This document shows, piece after piece, positions 38,701-47,026 of a stretch of DNA of 53,936 bases (position 1 is its first letter; every line of letters begins with the position of its first letter). Origin of the DNA: CAZCVI01 sp964502145 (lineage in GTDB: Bacteria > Acidobacteriota > Aminicenantia > UBA2199); NCBI GenBank assembly GCA_964502145.1, contig CAZCVI010000047.1, forward strand, positions 1 through 53,936, written 5' to 3'. The position numbers and the translations under genes were made by a program. Under the pieces are notes generated by a model. The model saw nothing but the letters and a program-made list of their open reading frames with translations, was not told the DNA's origin and ran no database searches.

Positions 38701-39116
38701 ACCTTGGCGCCCTTGTTTATAATGGTATAAGTGGGTGAAATCCCACTACCGGTTAAACTGAAAGCAATGGGCGTGGCATTAAAAGCAGTTAGATTGTTCC
38801 CCTTTTCCAGCTTGGCTAACTCAGATATAGAAAACAGGGTGAACCAGAACCCTTTGTCGATTTTGAATTCTTCAATGATAGCGAAGTGCTCTTTGTTTTC
38901 AGTGACAGAACTATCCTGCTTTGAACCTGACACAACCACGCCTTTATCTGGTTCTATTGGAGTAACATTAACTTGGCTTGGTTTTACCTGTGTTGCGTCG
39001 GGATTGGGAGACGAAAAAACAGATAATGGAAATCCTAATATCCCAATCAGGACTATTAAAAAACAGCTTGTGAACTTCTTTAATCTTTCTTGCTTACCAA
39101 TCTTTTTTAGATACAT
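35739..39116 (-). CDS. Giant secreted protein of unknown function, paralog 2 of 3
   Basis: The 1,125-residue product shares the signal peptide and first module (about 80-500) with its neighbours and carries the second, divergent module at about 590-840. Its C-terminal part has a Pro-Lys-rich linker, a short hydrophobic Ile/Gly-rich helix (about 1000-1018) and a final beta-rich domain of about 105 residues. That domain begins NITGKWNFEF and ends YYGKWSAKRQ, which looks like a small lipocalin-like barrel. The gene is 42 bases upstream of paralog 1 and 52 bases downstream of paralog 3. The family is unknown to me. Confidence 0.8.
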   Translation of the reverse strand: MYLKKIGKQERLKKFTSCFLIVLIGILGFPLSVFSSPNPDATQVKPSQVNVTPIEPDKGVVVSGSKQDSSVTENKEHFAIIEEFKIDKGFWFTLFSISELAKLEKGNNLTAFNATPIAFSLTGSGISPTYTIINKGAKVQTVNRDNLTGKLSLPDGKSILTEAINQTLSKLPKNAESRQGDWEENVTISLKEYTGIRSFEVPVRIKTEPIKGDKSLFRISFDSKSFDFNLKSNSSIKQNMKGFAIVGAENKKVYFSVFRYEGDCSQYENGYQSDHFVGQQIGFLANPENGKAILNSIALDGFNQLLTGYPMINLSSGSFRDKESSPPQWMGKVLGMSRLLQTSIIHTADKSSDFAPITTSVGGHIIDGLWSLAFNTSSFLKELATGNRQDAPISEVTNRLFDAKVSFIRNLYDAEKDTQGWNGTGPQIEIMYPSAFECYSKIGGDVSGLPGDLLKIKKDNWALLKRDSQGKYSGIEESVSRIAVNFENAIQKNLWSKNPFGRASIITDGYGRIGQDLIIKQVEVARSIKTENGVGKDLKPVDQNPDNPGDSTEKYITTQTIEYSGKGKQYRTRSINVSAVEKETDNEKKVANYKLWIMGQVLEPKIEDNKSFYGPIEFDRKIENEMVSFKTRGYSLIEEVLNHTIANLKKHDAKKGYWKDKISLDFVGEYLPQYLEFNFESRVVDIGNNNSGLIVKYISEPFTFKSLADNFPIIKAKSVGFFVYSLGKDIMYQHTSKFEAYCDNDSLIVEEFGYLSNQNARPIGRFFDMREEIIFKKEPLMVVNPVELPIWAIQSIMAKQITFTSSIGAAEQKTNPAAALSIMYEAHPWKTQRNNALKTFDEAWKEFLDALKISESLEATNDAYRNFFAWCKENQRKSKEFYETNKLIIDFVVEVGSIGLKNYGKPGAEEIIFSDLPVFGVIWQVCSSLIDLYEMMTVYQDLIEILPDFILAYDDLVNNPPPPSQVPEPIKEEPIKKKSKKPKSPKKTILIIAGLVAAGGIGALLDKPIGESGINITGKWNFEFNLDFRSLGVQWSRGVMTINSDGTIQWPSDTSTWTYTVNGSNIRMELHVPYWKSPAGDVVDANWIFTGEINDENNMSGNVEGIFKWSWATERYYGKWSAKRQ

Positions 39117-39168
39117 GCCATCCTCCTTAATAGTATTCTCTATTCCGTTTTTTCTTTTTTAAACGATT

Positions 39169-42100
39169 CTATTTACGAGTTGCTGACCATGTCCCAGAAT
39201 AATTTTCATAAGTATGACCATCTAGCCAATCATATTTGACTTTTGCATCACCACCCATATTTTTTTTGTCATATACCTCACCAGTCAATGTGTAATATTG
39301 AGCTGCATGTAATTCGTCTTCACTATTAATAAAATGAACAACTAATTCTATTCTAATACTATCATCATTTACTGTATAACTTCCAGAAGTACTTGAAATT
39401 GGGCCTACCGTAGGAATCCAATAAACAGTGCCATCACTTTTCAAATTAATATCTGCTCTAATAGCACGTGTTCCCCATCCTCCAGAATTAAAAGTTGCAT
39501 TTAATGTCCATGCACCGGTAACATCACTACCACTTTTCCCCTTAAGTAGAAGACCAGAAAGAAGACCGCCTCCAGTAGCGGCAGCTAAAATTCTAATTAT
39601 GTCAGAGATGCCTGAATGACCGGTGTCCGCGATATCATAAAGTTCCATTATTTTTTTAATTTTCATTGTTTTCCAGATTTTCTCTTCACAGTATAATAAT
39701 CGTCCTAAAAATTTATTAGCTCCTTTTTTAAATAAAGAGCCATATGCTGAAGCTCCAAATGCTTTTTGAGGGGAAGTTACCAACAAACCTATATCGGCTG
39801 GTAATTTTAATAATCCAGCCAACCCATCTGAATATAGTTCAGTCTGGTTTGGATCTATCCATCCTAATTGGGCAAGTGATGTGATAGCTCTTTTAGATAC
39901 AGGATTATATAGAAATCTATTTAATAAAGATGCATCATCATTTGTAAGACGTAAAAAAATATTTTTTGTTGTTATCTCAGAGGGTTTTAGTTTTCCAGAT
40001 GTGATGTCTTCAGAAAGGGAATAGACATTCTGAACGAATGTCAAATAACCGTCAATTACATGAACAACTAACCATATGACAACGATGGGTAGCAGGTTAG
40101 TCCTCTGCTCAGCTATGGTAACTACATTACTGTCTATTAGTCTGGAAATTCCTAATACACTTGCTACCCAATCAGGAGGGGTAATAATTTTATCATCAAA
40201 ACTACCTGGCACATTATTTATTGTGTAACATGAATCAAGCAATTTAGCAAGAGATTTAGCTTTTGAAGTCATTAAAATTGGATTCTTAAAATTAGAATCA
40301 ACCATATAAATAAATTGTTGCCCTACAAATTTATCAATCTTAATCCCATTATCTAATACATCACCTTCATACCTATAAAAAGAATAGTAAGTATTCTTTT
40401 TATCATTTCCCAAAATAGCAAATCCACTAACTTTTTGAGAAACCTTCCTATTTAAGTCTATCGAATATTCAAATGGATAACTATTAAATGAAATTAACAA
40501 GTATTCTTTTTTATTACCAAAAGGTTCTACCTTAAAGTTAACAGGTATGATTAGCTTATCTTCTACTCTACCTGCTTGCGAAAATACATTTATTGATTCT
40601 TTCCACTCACCTTTTCTTATTGATTTATTTTTTGACAATAAATCCAAAGTATTGTTTATTTCTTCAACAAAAATAGTATTTCCATCAGGACTATTAAGTT
40701 TCTCCGTAATATTGTCGCGAATAACACTTAATGTCTTTTTTACTTTTTTGAAAACAGTGGAAAAAGGAGATATGCCACTGCCAGATACAGTAAAGCCTTT
40801 GGGTGTAAATTTATAAACAGTTTGGTCATTCGCCAATGATTGACGAGCCATATCAGCTAATGAAATTATAGTGTACCAAAATCCACTGTCTGTTTTAAAT
40901 TCATCAGAAGTCAAAAAGTGCTCAATTTCACTTTTTCCATTTTCTAAATTATTAGTAATCTGATTGTTTTGGAAATCCTCAGTAGTTACAGTTTCCTTGA
41001 CTTCATTTTTATGCCTGTCTTGGGAAGACGTCTTGGAATAGAAATTATATCCATCCTTAAATAATGTACTTCGACCAAAAGGGTTATTGCCCCAGAGGGA
41101 TTTTTGGCATATTTGTTCAAGATTTCCCGCCATTCGTGATAGGGATTCATCAATTCCAGAGTTTTTCCCTTTTTTTGTGCGCAGAAAAATACCTCCGCTC
41201 TCCTTGCTCACCACGAACCAGTCTCCCGGTAACTGTAAAAGTTCACCGCCAATCCTTGAGCAGCTTTGAAACATCCCAGGGTCAACCAAACCAATTTTTT
41301 CGCCAACTCCCACCCAACCTTTACTTGGTTTTACTGGATCATAAAGACTTCTGACAAATGAGACCTTCGAATCCAAGAGGCGGCTCATAATTTCGCCCCC
41401 TTGAAAACTCATTGGTTTTCCAGCAGCCCAATCTCTTAAAACAAAAGAGGTATTCAAACCGATGGCCAATAAACCATCTACAATATAACCTCCCAAGACT
41501 GAAGAAACAGGAACAAAATCAGTACTTTTTTCGACCGAGGCAACAGTCTTGGCCTGGACAAGTCGCGACATTCCCAAAACCTTTCCCATCCACAACGGTG
41601 GAGAAGACTCTTCATCCCTAAAACTCCCGGATGAAAGATTAATCATCGGATACCCCATTAACAATTGATTAAACCCACCTTTATCAATAGAATCCAGTAA
41701 TGCTTTCCCATTTTCAGAATTGGTCAGATAGCCGATTTGTTGACCGACAAAATGGTCTGATTGGTGGCCATTTTCGTATTGAAAGCAATCGCCAACATAG
41801 CGGAAAACTGAGAAATAAACCTTTTTATCATTTGCTCCGAGGATAACAAATCCATTAAATCTTTGAGTGATTGAGCTATTTGATTTTAAACTGAAATTGA
41901 ACGAATCACTTTCAAACGTAATTCTGAAGAGTGATTTATCGCCGTTAATCGGTTCGGTTTTAAAACGGACGGGCACTTCAAAACTGCGGATTCCAGTATA
42001 TTCCTCCACGGATATATTAACGTTGTCTTCCCACTCACCCTGCCTGATCTCATCATTCTTCAACGACTTGCTCAATTTTTGGTTTAAAGCCTCTATTAAA

Positions 42101-42576
42101 ATAGACTTCCCGTCAGCAAGTGACAGCTTACCAGTTAAATTATCACGATTAACAGTCTGGACCTTGGCGCCCTTATTAATTATGGTATAAGTCGGTGATA
42201 TCCCACTACCGGTAAAACTGAATGCAATGGGCGTGGCATTAAAAGCAGTTTGATTGTTCCCCTTTTCCTTCTTGGATAACTCAGATATAGAAAACAGGGT
42301 GAACCAGAACCCTTTATCGATTTTGAATTCTTCAATGATAGCAAAGTGCTCCTTGCTTGCATTGACTGAACTATCCTGCACCGAATCCGAAGCAACCACC
42401 CCCTTATCTGGTTCTATTGGAGTCACTTTAACTTTACTCGGCCTTGGCTGTGTTGTGTCAGGATTTGGCTCCGAAAAAACAGAAAATGGAAATCCTAATA
42501 TCCCAATCAGGACAATCAAAAAACAGCTTGTGAACTTCTTTAATCCTTCGTGCTTACCAATCTTTTGTAGATACAT
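39169..42576 (-). CDS. Giant secreted protein of unknown function, paralog 3 of 3, with clear internal duplication
   Basis: The 1,135-residue product has a signal peptide and a first module starting near His77 (HFAIIEEFKIDKGFWFTL). A clear second copy starts near His553 (HFLTSDEFKTDSGFWYTI). The two copies share landmarks such as GSGISP, RDN, FVGQQ and a W-x-x-x-VLG-x-SRL block. The protein ends in a lipocalin-like beta domain that begins DVTGAWTLNA and ends YSGTWSATRK. A strong AAGGAGG lies 6 bases before the ATG. It is the first gene of the probable operon reaching to 26192. The second half differs from those of paralogs 1 and 2, so the modules diverge at different rates. Confidence 0.8.
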   Translation of the reverse strand: MYLQKIGKHEGLKKFTSCFLIVLIGILGFPFSVFSEPNPDTTQPRPSKVKVTPIEPDKGVVASDSVQDSSVNASKEHFAIIEEFKIDKGFWFTLFSISELSKKEKGNNQTAFNATPIAFSFTGSGISPTYTIINKGAKVQTVNRDNLTGKLSLADGKSILIEALNQKLSKSLKNDEIRQGEWEDNVNISVEEYTGIRSFEVPVRFKTEPINGDKSLFRITFESDSFNFSLKSNSSITQRFNGFVILGANDKKVYFSVFRYVGDCFQYENGHQSDHFVGQQIGYLTNSENGKALLDSIDKGGFNQLLMGYPMINLSSGSFRDEESSPPLWMGKVLGMSRLVQAKTVASVEKSTDFVPVSSVLGGYIVDGLLAIGLNTSFVLRDWAAGKPMSFQGGEIMSRLLDSKVSFVRSLYDPVKPSKGWVGVGEKIGLVDPGMFQSCSRIGGELLQLPGDWFVVSKESGGIFLRTKKGKNSGIDESLSRMAGNLEQICQKSLWGNNPFGRSTLFKDGYNFYSKTSSQDRHKNEVKETVTTEDFQNNQITNNLENGKSEIEHFLTSDEFKTDSGFWYTIISLADMARQSLANDQTVYKFTPKGFTVSGSGISPFSTVFKKVKKTLSVIRDNITEKLNSPDGNTIFVEEINNTLDLLSKNKSIRKGEWKESINVFSQAGRVEDKLIIPVNFKVEPFGNKKEYLLISFNSYPFEYSIDLNRKVSQKVSGFAILGNDKKNTYYSFYRYEGDVLDNGIKIDKFVGQQFIYMVDSNFKNPILMTSKAKSLAKLLDSCYTINNVPGSFDDKIITPPDWVASVLGISRLIDSNVVTIAEQRTNLLPIVVIWLVVHVIDGYLTFVQNVYSLSEDITSGKLKPSEITTKNIFLRLTNDDASLLNRFLYNPVSKRAITSLAQLGWIDPNQTELYSDGLAGLLKLPADIGLLVTSPQKAFGASAYGSLFKKGANKFLGRLLYCEEKIWKTMKIKKIMELYDIADTGHSGISDIIRILAAATGGGLLSGLLLKGKSGSDVTGAWTLNATFNSGGWGTRAIRADINLKSDGTVYWIPTVGPISSTSGSYTVNDDSIRIELVVHFINSEDELHAAQYYTLTGEVYDKKNMGGDAKVKYDWLDGHTYENYSGTWSATRK

Positions 42577-43282
42577 ACCATCCTCCTTGATAATAAAAAC
42601 CCCTTCTCTTTTTTATTTCGGTTTAAACTCGTTGGCCATTTGATATTGCGTATTGATAGACGTTTCGAACTATCTCGCTGGTAGCATCAGGGATATTTCG
42701 CATATTTGGTAGCGTTAAATAACTCACAGGTTTCCAATGGAATTTTAGTCTTCTTTTTTTTACTTCCAAACCCTGAATAGGTTAAAATAAGCTACCGCCC
42801 TTAGGGGATCGCCTTCTTTTCCCTACCCTCTTACCCAGCCGACTCGGATAGCCACAATTCATCCACTTTCTCTTTTCAACCAAACTCTCTATATAATTAA
42901 GCTATCTTATATCACAACCTCGGGAAAAAATCAATACCTTTAAAGCTTAAATCCCCATTCTATTATTCATCAGTGTCCAGAATCCCCGTTGCTTTCGTGA
43001 GTAAAAGTTTTTTCTTCTTTGGCAAGAGTGTTGCAACCCCTTATTTTAATGGGCACCGGATAAAAAAGCAAGAGGAAGAAGAGAGTCTGAACCGTGATTC
43101 GTCGTATTAAAGGAAAACCAGAATTTATAAATTTATAAAAATAGGGATAGCGCAAAGACGTCGCTACTACAATTCCATTCTTTTTGACCAAGAAGACACT
43201 CTTTTTTTTAAACAGGGGTTTTTTTTTTCTGGATATGTTATAATGCAAAGATGAAAATAATATTGGTTGAAGGTAAACTCCC
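42577..43282. other. Intergenic region between divergent operons
   Basis: About 700 bases separate the secreted-paralog operon (minus strand) from the kinase genes (plus strand). The kinase end holds an extended -10 box. The other end holds the strong ribosome binding site of paralog 3 and presumably its promoter, which I could not place. A 26-codon reading frame (42623-42703, minus) might be a leader peptide but has no support. A GCGCAAAGACGTCGCTAC stretch near 43150 looks like part of a dispersed intergenic repeat. Confidence 0.5.
43236..43244 (+). promoter_or_regulatory. Extended -10 promoter of the truncated kinase gene
   Basis: TGTTATAAT is a TGn extended -10 box 38 bases before the GTG start codon at 43283. 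A T-rich tract lies where a -35 would be. The second kinase gene has the same kind of box at a similar distance. Confidence 0.55.
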
Positions 43283-44770
43283 GTGAATGTACAACAAGCC
43301 TTGCTCACTGCCATCTCATCAATATTAATCACTATTACCCTGTACCATTTTTTCCTGTCTATCACCATCGCCTATACACATAAACGGTATCTCTATTATT
43401 CCATTTCCACTTTCGGCGGCGCTTTGTTCTCGTTTTTTGCCCTGCTGATGACCTATCCCTTTGCCCCGGAAACAGTACTTTGGTTCCATCGACTACGCAT
43501 CGGCGGATTAATGATCGGAACACTGGCATGGTTTTATTGCATCTATGAAATATACTTTAATGAGAGCCGGATTCCCCAGATATACCTCTGGATTTGCCTT
43601 ATTACGATCCTCACCGTGCCCACCCCGGTGTTTCTTTCCCTGCCGATTCACCAATTAAAAATGACCATGGCGGGCATTCCCTTTACCTACCACTATGCCA
43701 CGATGAAGCCCGCTTATTCCCTTTATGCTGTTTTTATGCTGGCTTTTTTCTGCTACTCTTTCCTGCGGGTAGTCTTTTACCAAAACCCAGTCATCAGCAA
43801 ACGATACGGGATACTGGCATTTCTTCCGGGCATTATCGCGGGACTCAATGATTATGCAGTGATTCACGGCTTGATCAGAAACATTTTAATCAGCGAATAT
43901 CTGGTTTTTATGTACTTGCTCTCGGTTTTCACCCTTTTCTTACGACAGGAAAAAATGGCTTACCAATTACTGCAAAAACTGAACCAAAAATTGGAAGCCG
44001 AAGTGTGCGCACGCACGGAAGAACTAACGCTCACCAATAACCAACTGCACACCAAAATCGCGGAAAGCATAAAATCAGAAACAGAAATACAACGGGCCAA
44101 AGAGTTCCTGGATAATATCATCGAAACCTCCCAAGACTGCATCATTATGGCAGATACCGGCGGCTTTATTACCAAGGTAAACACGGCATTTCTTGAGCTG
44201 GTAGGATACGGGAGAGACGAGGTACAGGGCAAACATATGTCCATTTTTGTTCCACAAGAACCGGGAATATTCACCGCAACGACCGGGGAATCGGTGCAGT
44301 TAGACGAACCATTTTTCCAAAAAAGAAAAGGGATGATCGAAACACTGCGCACGACAGGCAAGTTAGAAAACTGGACCACCTATTATTGGCGCCAAGATCA
44401 CGCGATTATCCCCATGGAAGCCAATGTGATCGTTCTATACCACGAAAATGGTCAACCCATGGCATCGGTAGGCATGCTCCGGGATATTACAGAACGGAAG
44501 AAAGCGGAACAAGAAGCGCTGATCGCCCAAAAAATGGCGGCAGTGGGCCAGTTAGCCGGTGGCATATCCCACGATTTTAACAACCTGCTCTGCATCATCA
44601 TAGGCAATGTATCCCTGGCGAAAGATAATATGGAGCATAACGCGTACGCCTTAAGGAAGCTTGATCACGCCGAAAAAGCACTGTTCGAAGCAAACCTCTT
44701 AACCCAGAAATTTATCACCTTTGCCACGGATGGGGAATCCGTTAAAGAAGCCACGAAAACACCGGCATAA
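43283..44770 (+). CDS. Truncated sensor histidine kinase lacking the ATPase domain
   Basis: The GTG at 43283 gives 495 residues that align with the start of the downstream kinase. About seven hydrophobic helices (residues 5-225) are followed by a short coiled coil, a PAS domain (about 272-390, with NTAFLELVGY) and a HisKA dimerisation domain with the phosphorylatable His430 in GGISHDFNNLL. The protein stops right after the HisKA helices (GESVKEATKTPA). No HATPase_c domain follows in any frame up to the next gene, and the following DNA does not resemble that of the paralog. It cannot autophosphorylate alone but could dimerise with or be phosphorylated by the full-length kinase. It may also be a decaying duplicate. 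Confidence 0.88.
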   Translation: MNVQQALLTAISSILITITLYHFFLSITIAYTHKRYLYYSISTFGGALFSFFALLMTYPFAPETVLWFHRLRIGGLMIGTLAWFYCIYEIYFNESRIPQIYLWICLITILTVPTPVFLSLPIHQLKMTMAGIPFTYHYATMKPAYSLYAVFMLAFFCYSFLRVVFYQNPVISKRYGILAFLPGIIAGLNDYAVIHGLIRNILISEYLVFMYLLSVFTLFLRQEKMAYQLLQKLNQKLEAEVCARTEELTLTNNQLHTKIAESIKSETEIQRAKEFLDNIIETSQDCIIMADTGGFITKVNTAFLELVGYGRDEVQGKHMSIFVPQEPGIFTATTGESVQLDEPFFQKRKGMIETLRTTGKLENWTTYYWRQDHAIIPMEANVIVLYHENGQPMASVGMLRDITERKKAEQEALIAQKMAAVGQLAGGISHDFNNLLCIIIGNVSLAKDNMEHNAYALRKLDHAEKALFEANLLTQKFITFATDGESVKEATKTPA

Positions 44771-44832
44771 TTCCTATTAACTCTGCGGTGGATTCAGGTT
44801 ATATGAGATTATATGCATTACTGTTTTTTATA

Positions 44833-44841
44833 TGCTATAAT
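44833..44841 (+). promoter_or_regulatory. Extended -10 promoter of the full-length kinase gene
   Basis: TGCTATAAT is a TGn extended -10 box 38 bases before the ATG at 44880, the same spacing as for the upstream paralog. The promoter region seems to have been duplicated with the gene. No good -35 box is visible. Confidence 0.55.
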
Positions 44842-44879
44842 ATATAAATGAACAATATCATAGATGACTGGATGCGCCC

Positions 44880-46835
44880 ATGAATGTGCAACAAATCTTG
44901 CTCACCGCTATCGCCTCAATTCTGCTGACCATTTCTCTGTACCATTTTTTTCTATCCATTTATGTGAGTCTCAAGCATCGCCTCTACCTGTATTTTTCTT
45001 TCTCCGCCTTTGGTGCATTCATGTTTTCGTTTTTTGCCTTGTTAATGACCGCTCCCAATACGCAAGAAACATGGCTGCTATTGCAACGGCTACGCATGTC
45101 CGGGCTGATGTTATGCGCGGCAGCCGGATTTTTTTGTATCTACGATCTATACTTTCAAAAAAGCCGCGCCCCTAAACTATTTCTTTGGCTGACATTGATT
45201 TTCGCATTAACAGTGCCCACGCCTTTGTTTCTGTCGCTACCCATCCGCGTGTACCGGATAAAATGGGCGGGGGTATTGTTTGAATATCATTATGCGTCCA
45301 ATCATATCGGACATTCACTTTACGCGCTCTCGTTAATGCTTTTTTTCTGCTACTCCATCGGACGAATTATGCGGTGTCATCAGCCAAAGGTGAGTAAAAT
45401 GTTTGGCATAATCGCTTTATTACCGCCTGTTATCGCCGGGTTCAATGATTTCGCAGTCGCATACGACTGGCTAAAAAGCATCATGATCTCCGAGTACATG
45501 ATTTTTATGTTCCCATTATCGATTTTTATCCTTTTCTTACGCCAGGAAAAACAGGATTACGAGAGACTGCAAAAACTCCACCAGAAATTGGAAGAAGAGG
45601 TGTTACTCCGTACCAAAGAACTAACAATAGCCAATGAACACCTGCAACTAAAAATCGTGGCGGTAAGCGAGTCGGAAGCCGCCATGCAACAAGCCAAGAA
45701 TTTTCTGGATAAAATAATCGAAACCTCCCAGGACAGTATCGTCGTGGTGAATATGCACGGTTTTATCACGAGGGTAAACGCGTCGTATCTTGAGCTGGTC
45801 GGTTACCCGGTAGACGAGGTCATAGGAAAAAAAATCACTGATTTTACACCGCAAAAACCGGGAGTATTCGATTCAACGGCAGGCGAGTCGGTGGCATTAA
45901 ACGAGACATTTTTCAACAGCGTAAATGAGATGATGCACACGATGCGCACCACTGGCAAAATAAAAAATTGGACGACCTATTATCTGCGCCAAGACAACAC
46001 GTTGGTCCCACTGGAAGCGAATATCATCCTTTTATTGGATGATAAGGGGCAACCAATGGCATGGGTGGGATTACTACGGGATATCACGGAACGAAAAAAA
46101 GCAGAACAAGCCGCCATTGTAGCGCAAAAAATGACGGCAGTGGGCCGGTTAGCGGGGGGCATAGCCCATGATTTTAACAACCTGCTCTGCATCATCATGG
46201 GCAATGTGTCCATGGCAAAAGAATACGTGCTCCATGATCCGGTCACTTTAAAAATGCTAACGAATGCAGAAAAAGCATTGATGCAAGCCAGCAGCTTGAC
46301 CCGGAAGTTCATCACCTTTTCGACTGGCGGAGAACCAGTCAAAGAAGCCACTGAAATGCACGGGTGGATCACAAATACAGTTAATAAAGTTCTGGGTGAT
46401 GGGCTGATAAAATGCCGCTTTTCTTTTCCAGAAAATTCCTGCTGGGTCGAAATCGATCAGGAGCAAATGAGCCACGTGTTTCAAAATATCGTGGAAAATG
46501 CCATGGAAGCGATGCCCGAAGGTGGCGAAATCGTTGTTTTTACAGAATTAATCCCTCCGGGTTCACCATTGGCTCCCAAAAACCTGCCGATGATGCAAGA
46601 AAAATACCTTAAAATTGGCATTGAAGATCATGGTATCGGCATTCCGGGTGAAAATCTGGGAAAAATATTTGATCCCTACTTCTCAACCAAAAGCAAAGGC
46701 ACGCAAAAAGGAATGGGCCTGGGACTTTCGACGGCCTATTCGATTATCTCGAAACACGATGGCTACATTCAAGTAGAATCAATAGAAGGTGCGGGCACAG
46801 ATGTTTATATCTATCTGCCTGTGATGGAAAAATAG
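44880..46835 (+). CDS. Membrane sensor histidine kinase with PAS domain
   Basis: The 651-residue kinase has about seven N-terminal membrane helices (5-225), a coiled coil, a PAS domain (about 272-390) and HisKA with His430 in GGIAHDFNNLL. A complete HATPase_c follows: N box near 536 (NIVENAMEA), G1 near 583 (DHGIGIPGE), F box FDPYFSTKSKG and G2 GMGLGLS near 611. The H box is of the NtrB/hybrid-kinase kind. No response regulator gene is adjacent, so it is an orphan kinase in this window. It is a tandem paralog of the upstream truncated copy. The sensed signal is unknown. Confidence 0.93.
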   Translation: MNVQQILLTAIASILLTISLYHFFLSIYVSLKHRLYLYFSFSAFGAFMFSFFALLMTAPNTQETWLLLQRLRMSGLMLCAAAGFFCIYDLYFQKSRAPKLFLWLTLIFALTVPTPLFLSLPIRVYRIKWAGVLFEYHYASNHIGHSLYALSLMLFFCYSIGRIMRCHQPKVSKMFGIIALLPPVIAGFNDFAVAYDWLKSIMISEYMIFMFPLSIFILFLRQEKQDYERLQKLHQKLEEEVLLRTKELTIANEHLQLKIVAVSESEAAMQQAKNFLDKIIETSQDSIVVVNMHGFITRVNASYLELVGYPVDEVIGKKITDFTPQKPGVFDSTAGESVALNETFFNSVNEMMHTMRTTGKIKNWTTYYLRQDNTLVPLEANIILLLDDKGQPMAWVGLLRDITERKKAEQAAIVAQKMTAVGRLAGGIAHDFNNLLCIIMGNVSMAKEYVLHDPVTLKMLTNAEKALMQASSLTRKFITFSTGGEPVKEATEMHGWITNTVNKVLGDGLIKCRFSFPENSCWVEIDQEQMSHVFQNIVENAMEAMPEGGEIVVFTELIPPGSPLAPKNLPMMQEKYLKIGIEDHGIGIPGENLGKIFDPYFSTKSKGTQKGMGLGLSTAYSIISKHDGYIQVESIEGAGTDVYIYLPVMEK

Positions 46836-46917
46836 CAGCTAGGAAAAAGAAAAAAACGGGGTCACTGTTCAGGTCATAGGTTATGGGACTACAATCAGAG
46901 CGGATTTAATAAAAGAC

Positions 46918-47005
46918 CCCCACGAATTGCACGAATTTACACGGATTAAAAGACAACTAAAATCTTTTTTCGTGGATATTCGTGATAATTCGTGAAATTC
47001 GTGGG
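46918..47005. terminator. Long imperfect inverted repeat between convergent genes
   Basis: The left arm CCCACGAATTGCACGAATT (46918-46936) matches the complement of the right arm ending AATTCGTGAAATTCGTGGG (46987-47005). Pairing extends further inward with mismatches over a long loop. It lies between the stops of the kinase and the radical SAM gene, which point at each other, so it could serve as a two-way terminator. Sequences with repeated CACGAATT/AATTCGTG words are often dispersed repeats, so it may equally be a mobile or REP-type element. Confidence 0.5.
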
Positions 47006-47026
47006 CAAATCTTTTTCATCAAAATA

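Noticed and set aside
42623..42703. 26-codon minus-strand frame before paralog 3
   Set aside because: It might be a leader peptide, but there is no ribosome binding site or attenuator structure to support it.
42970..43368. Minus-strand open frame of 132 codons
   Set aside because: It overlaps the promoter and start of the truncated kinase gene, has an unlikely composition and lacks a ribosome binding site.
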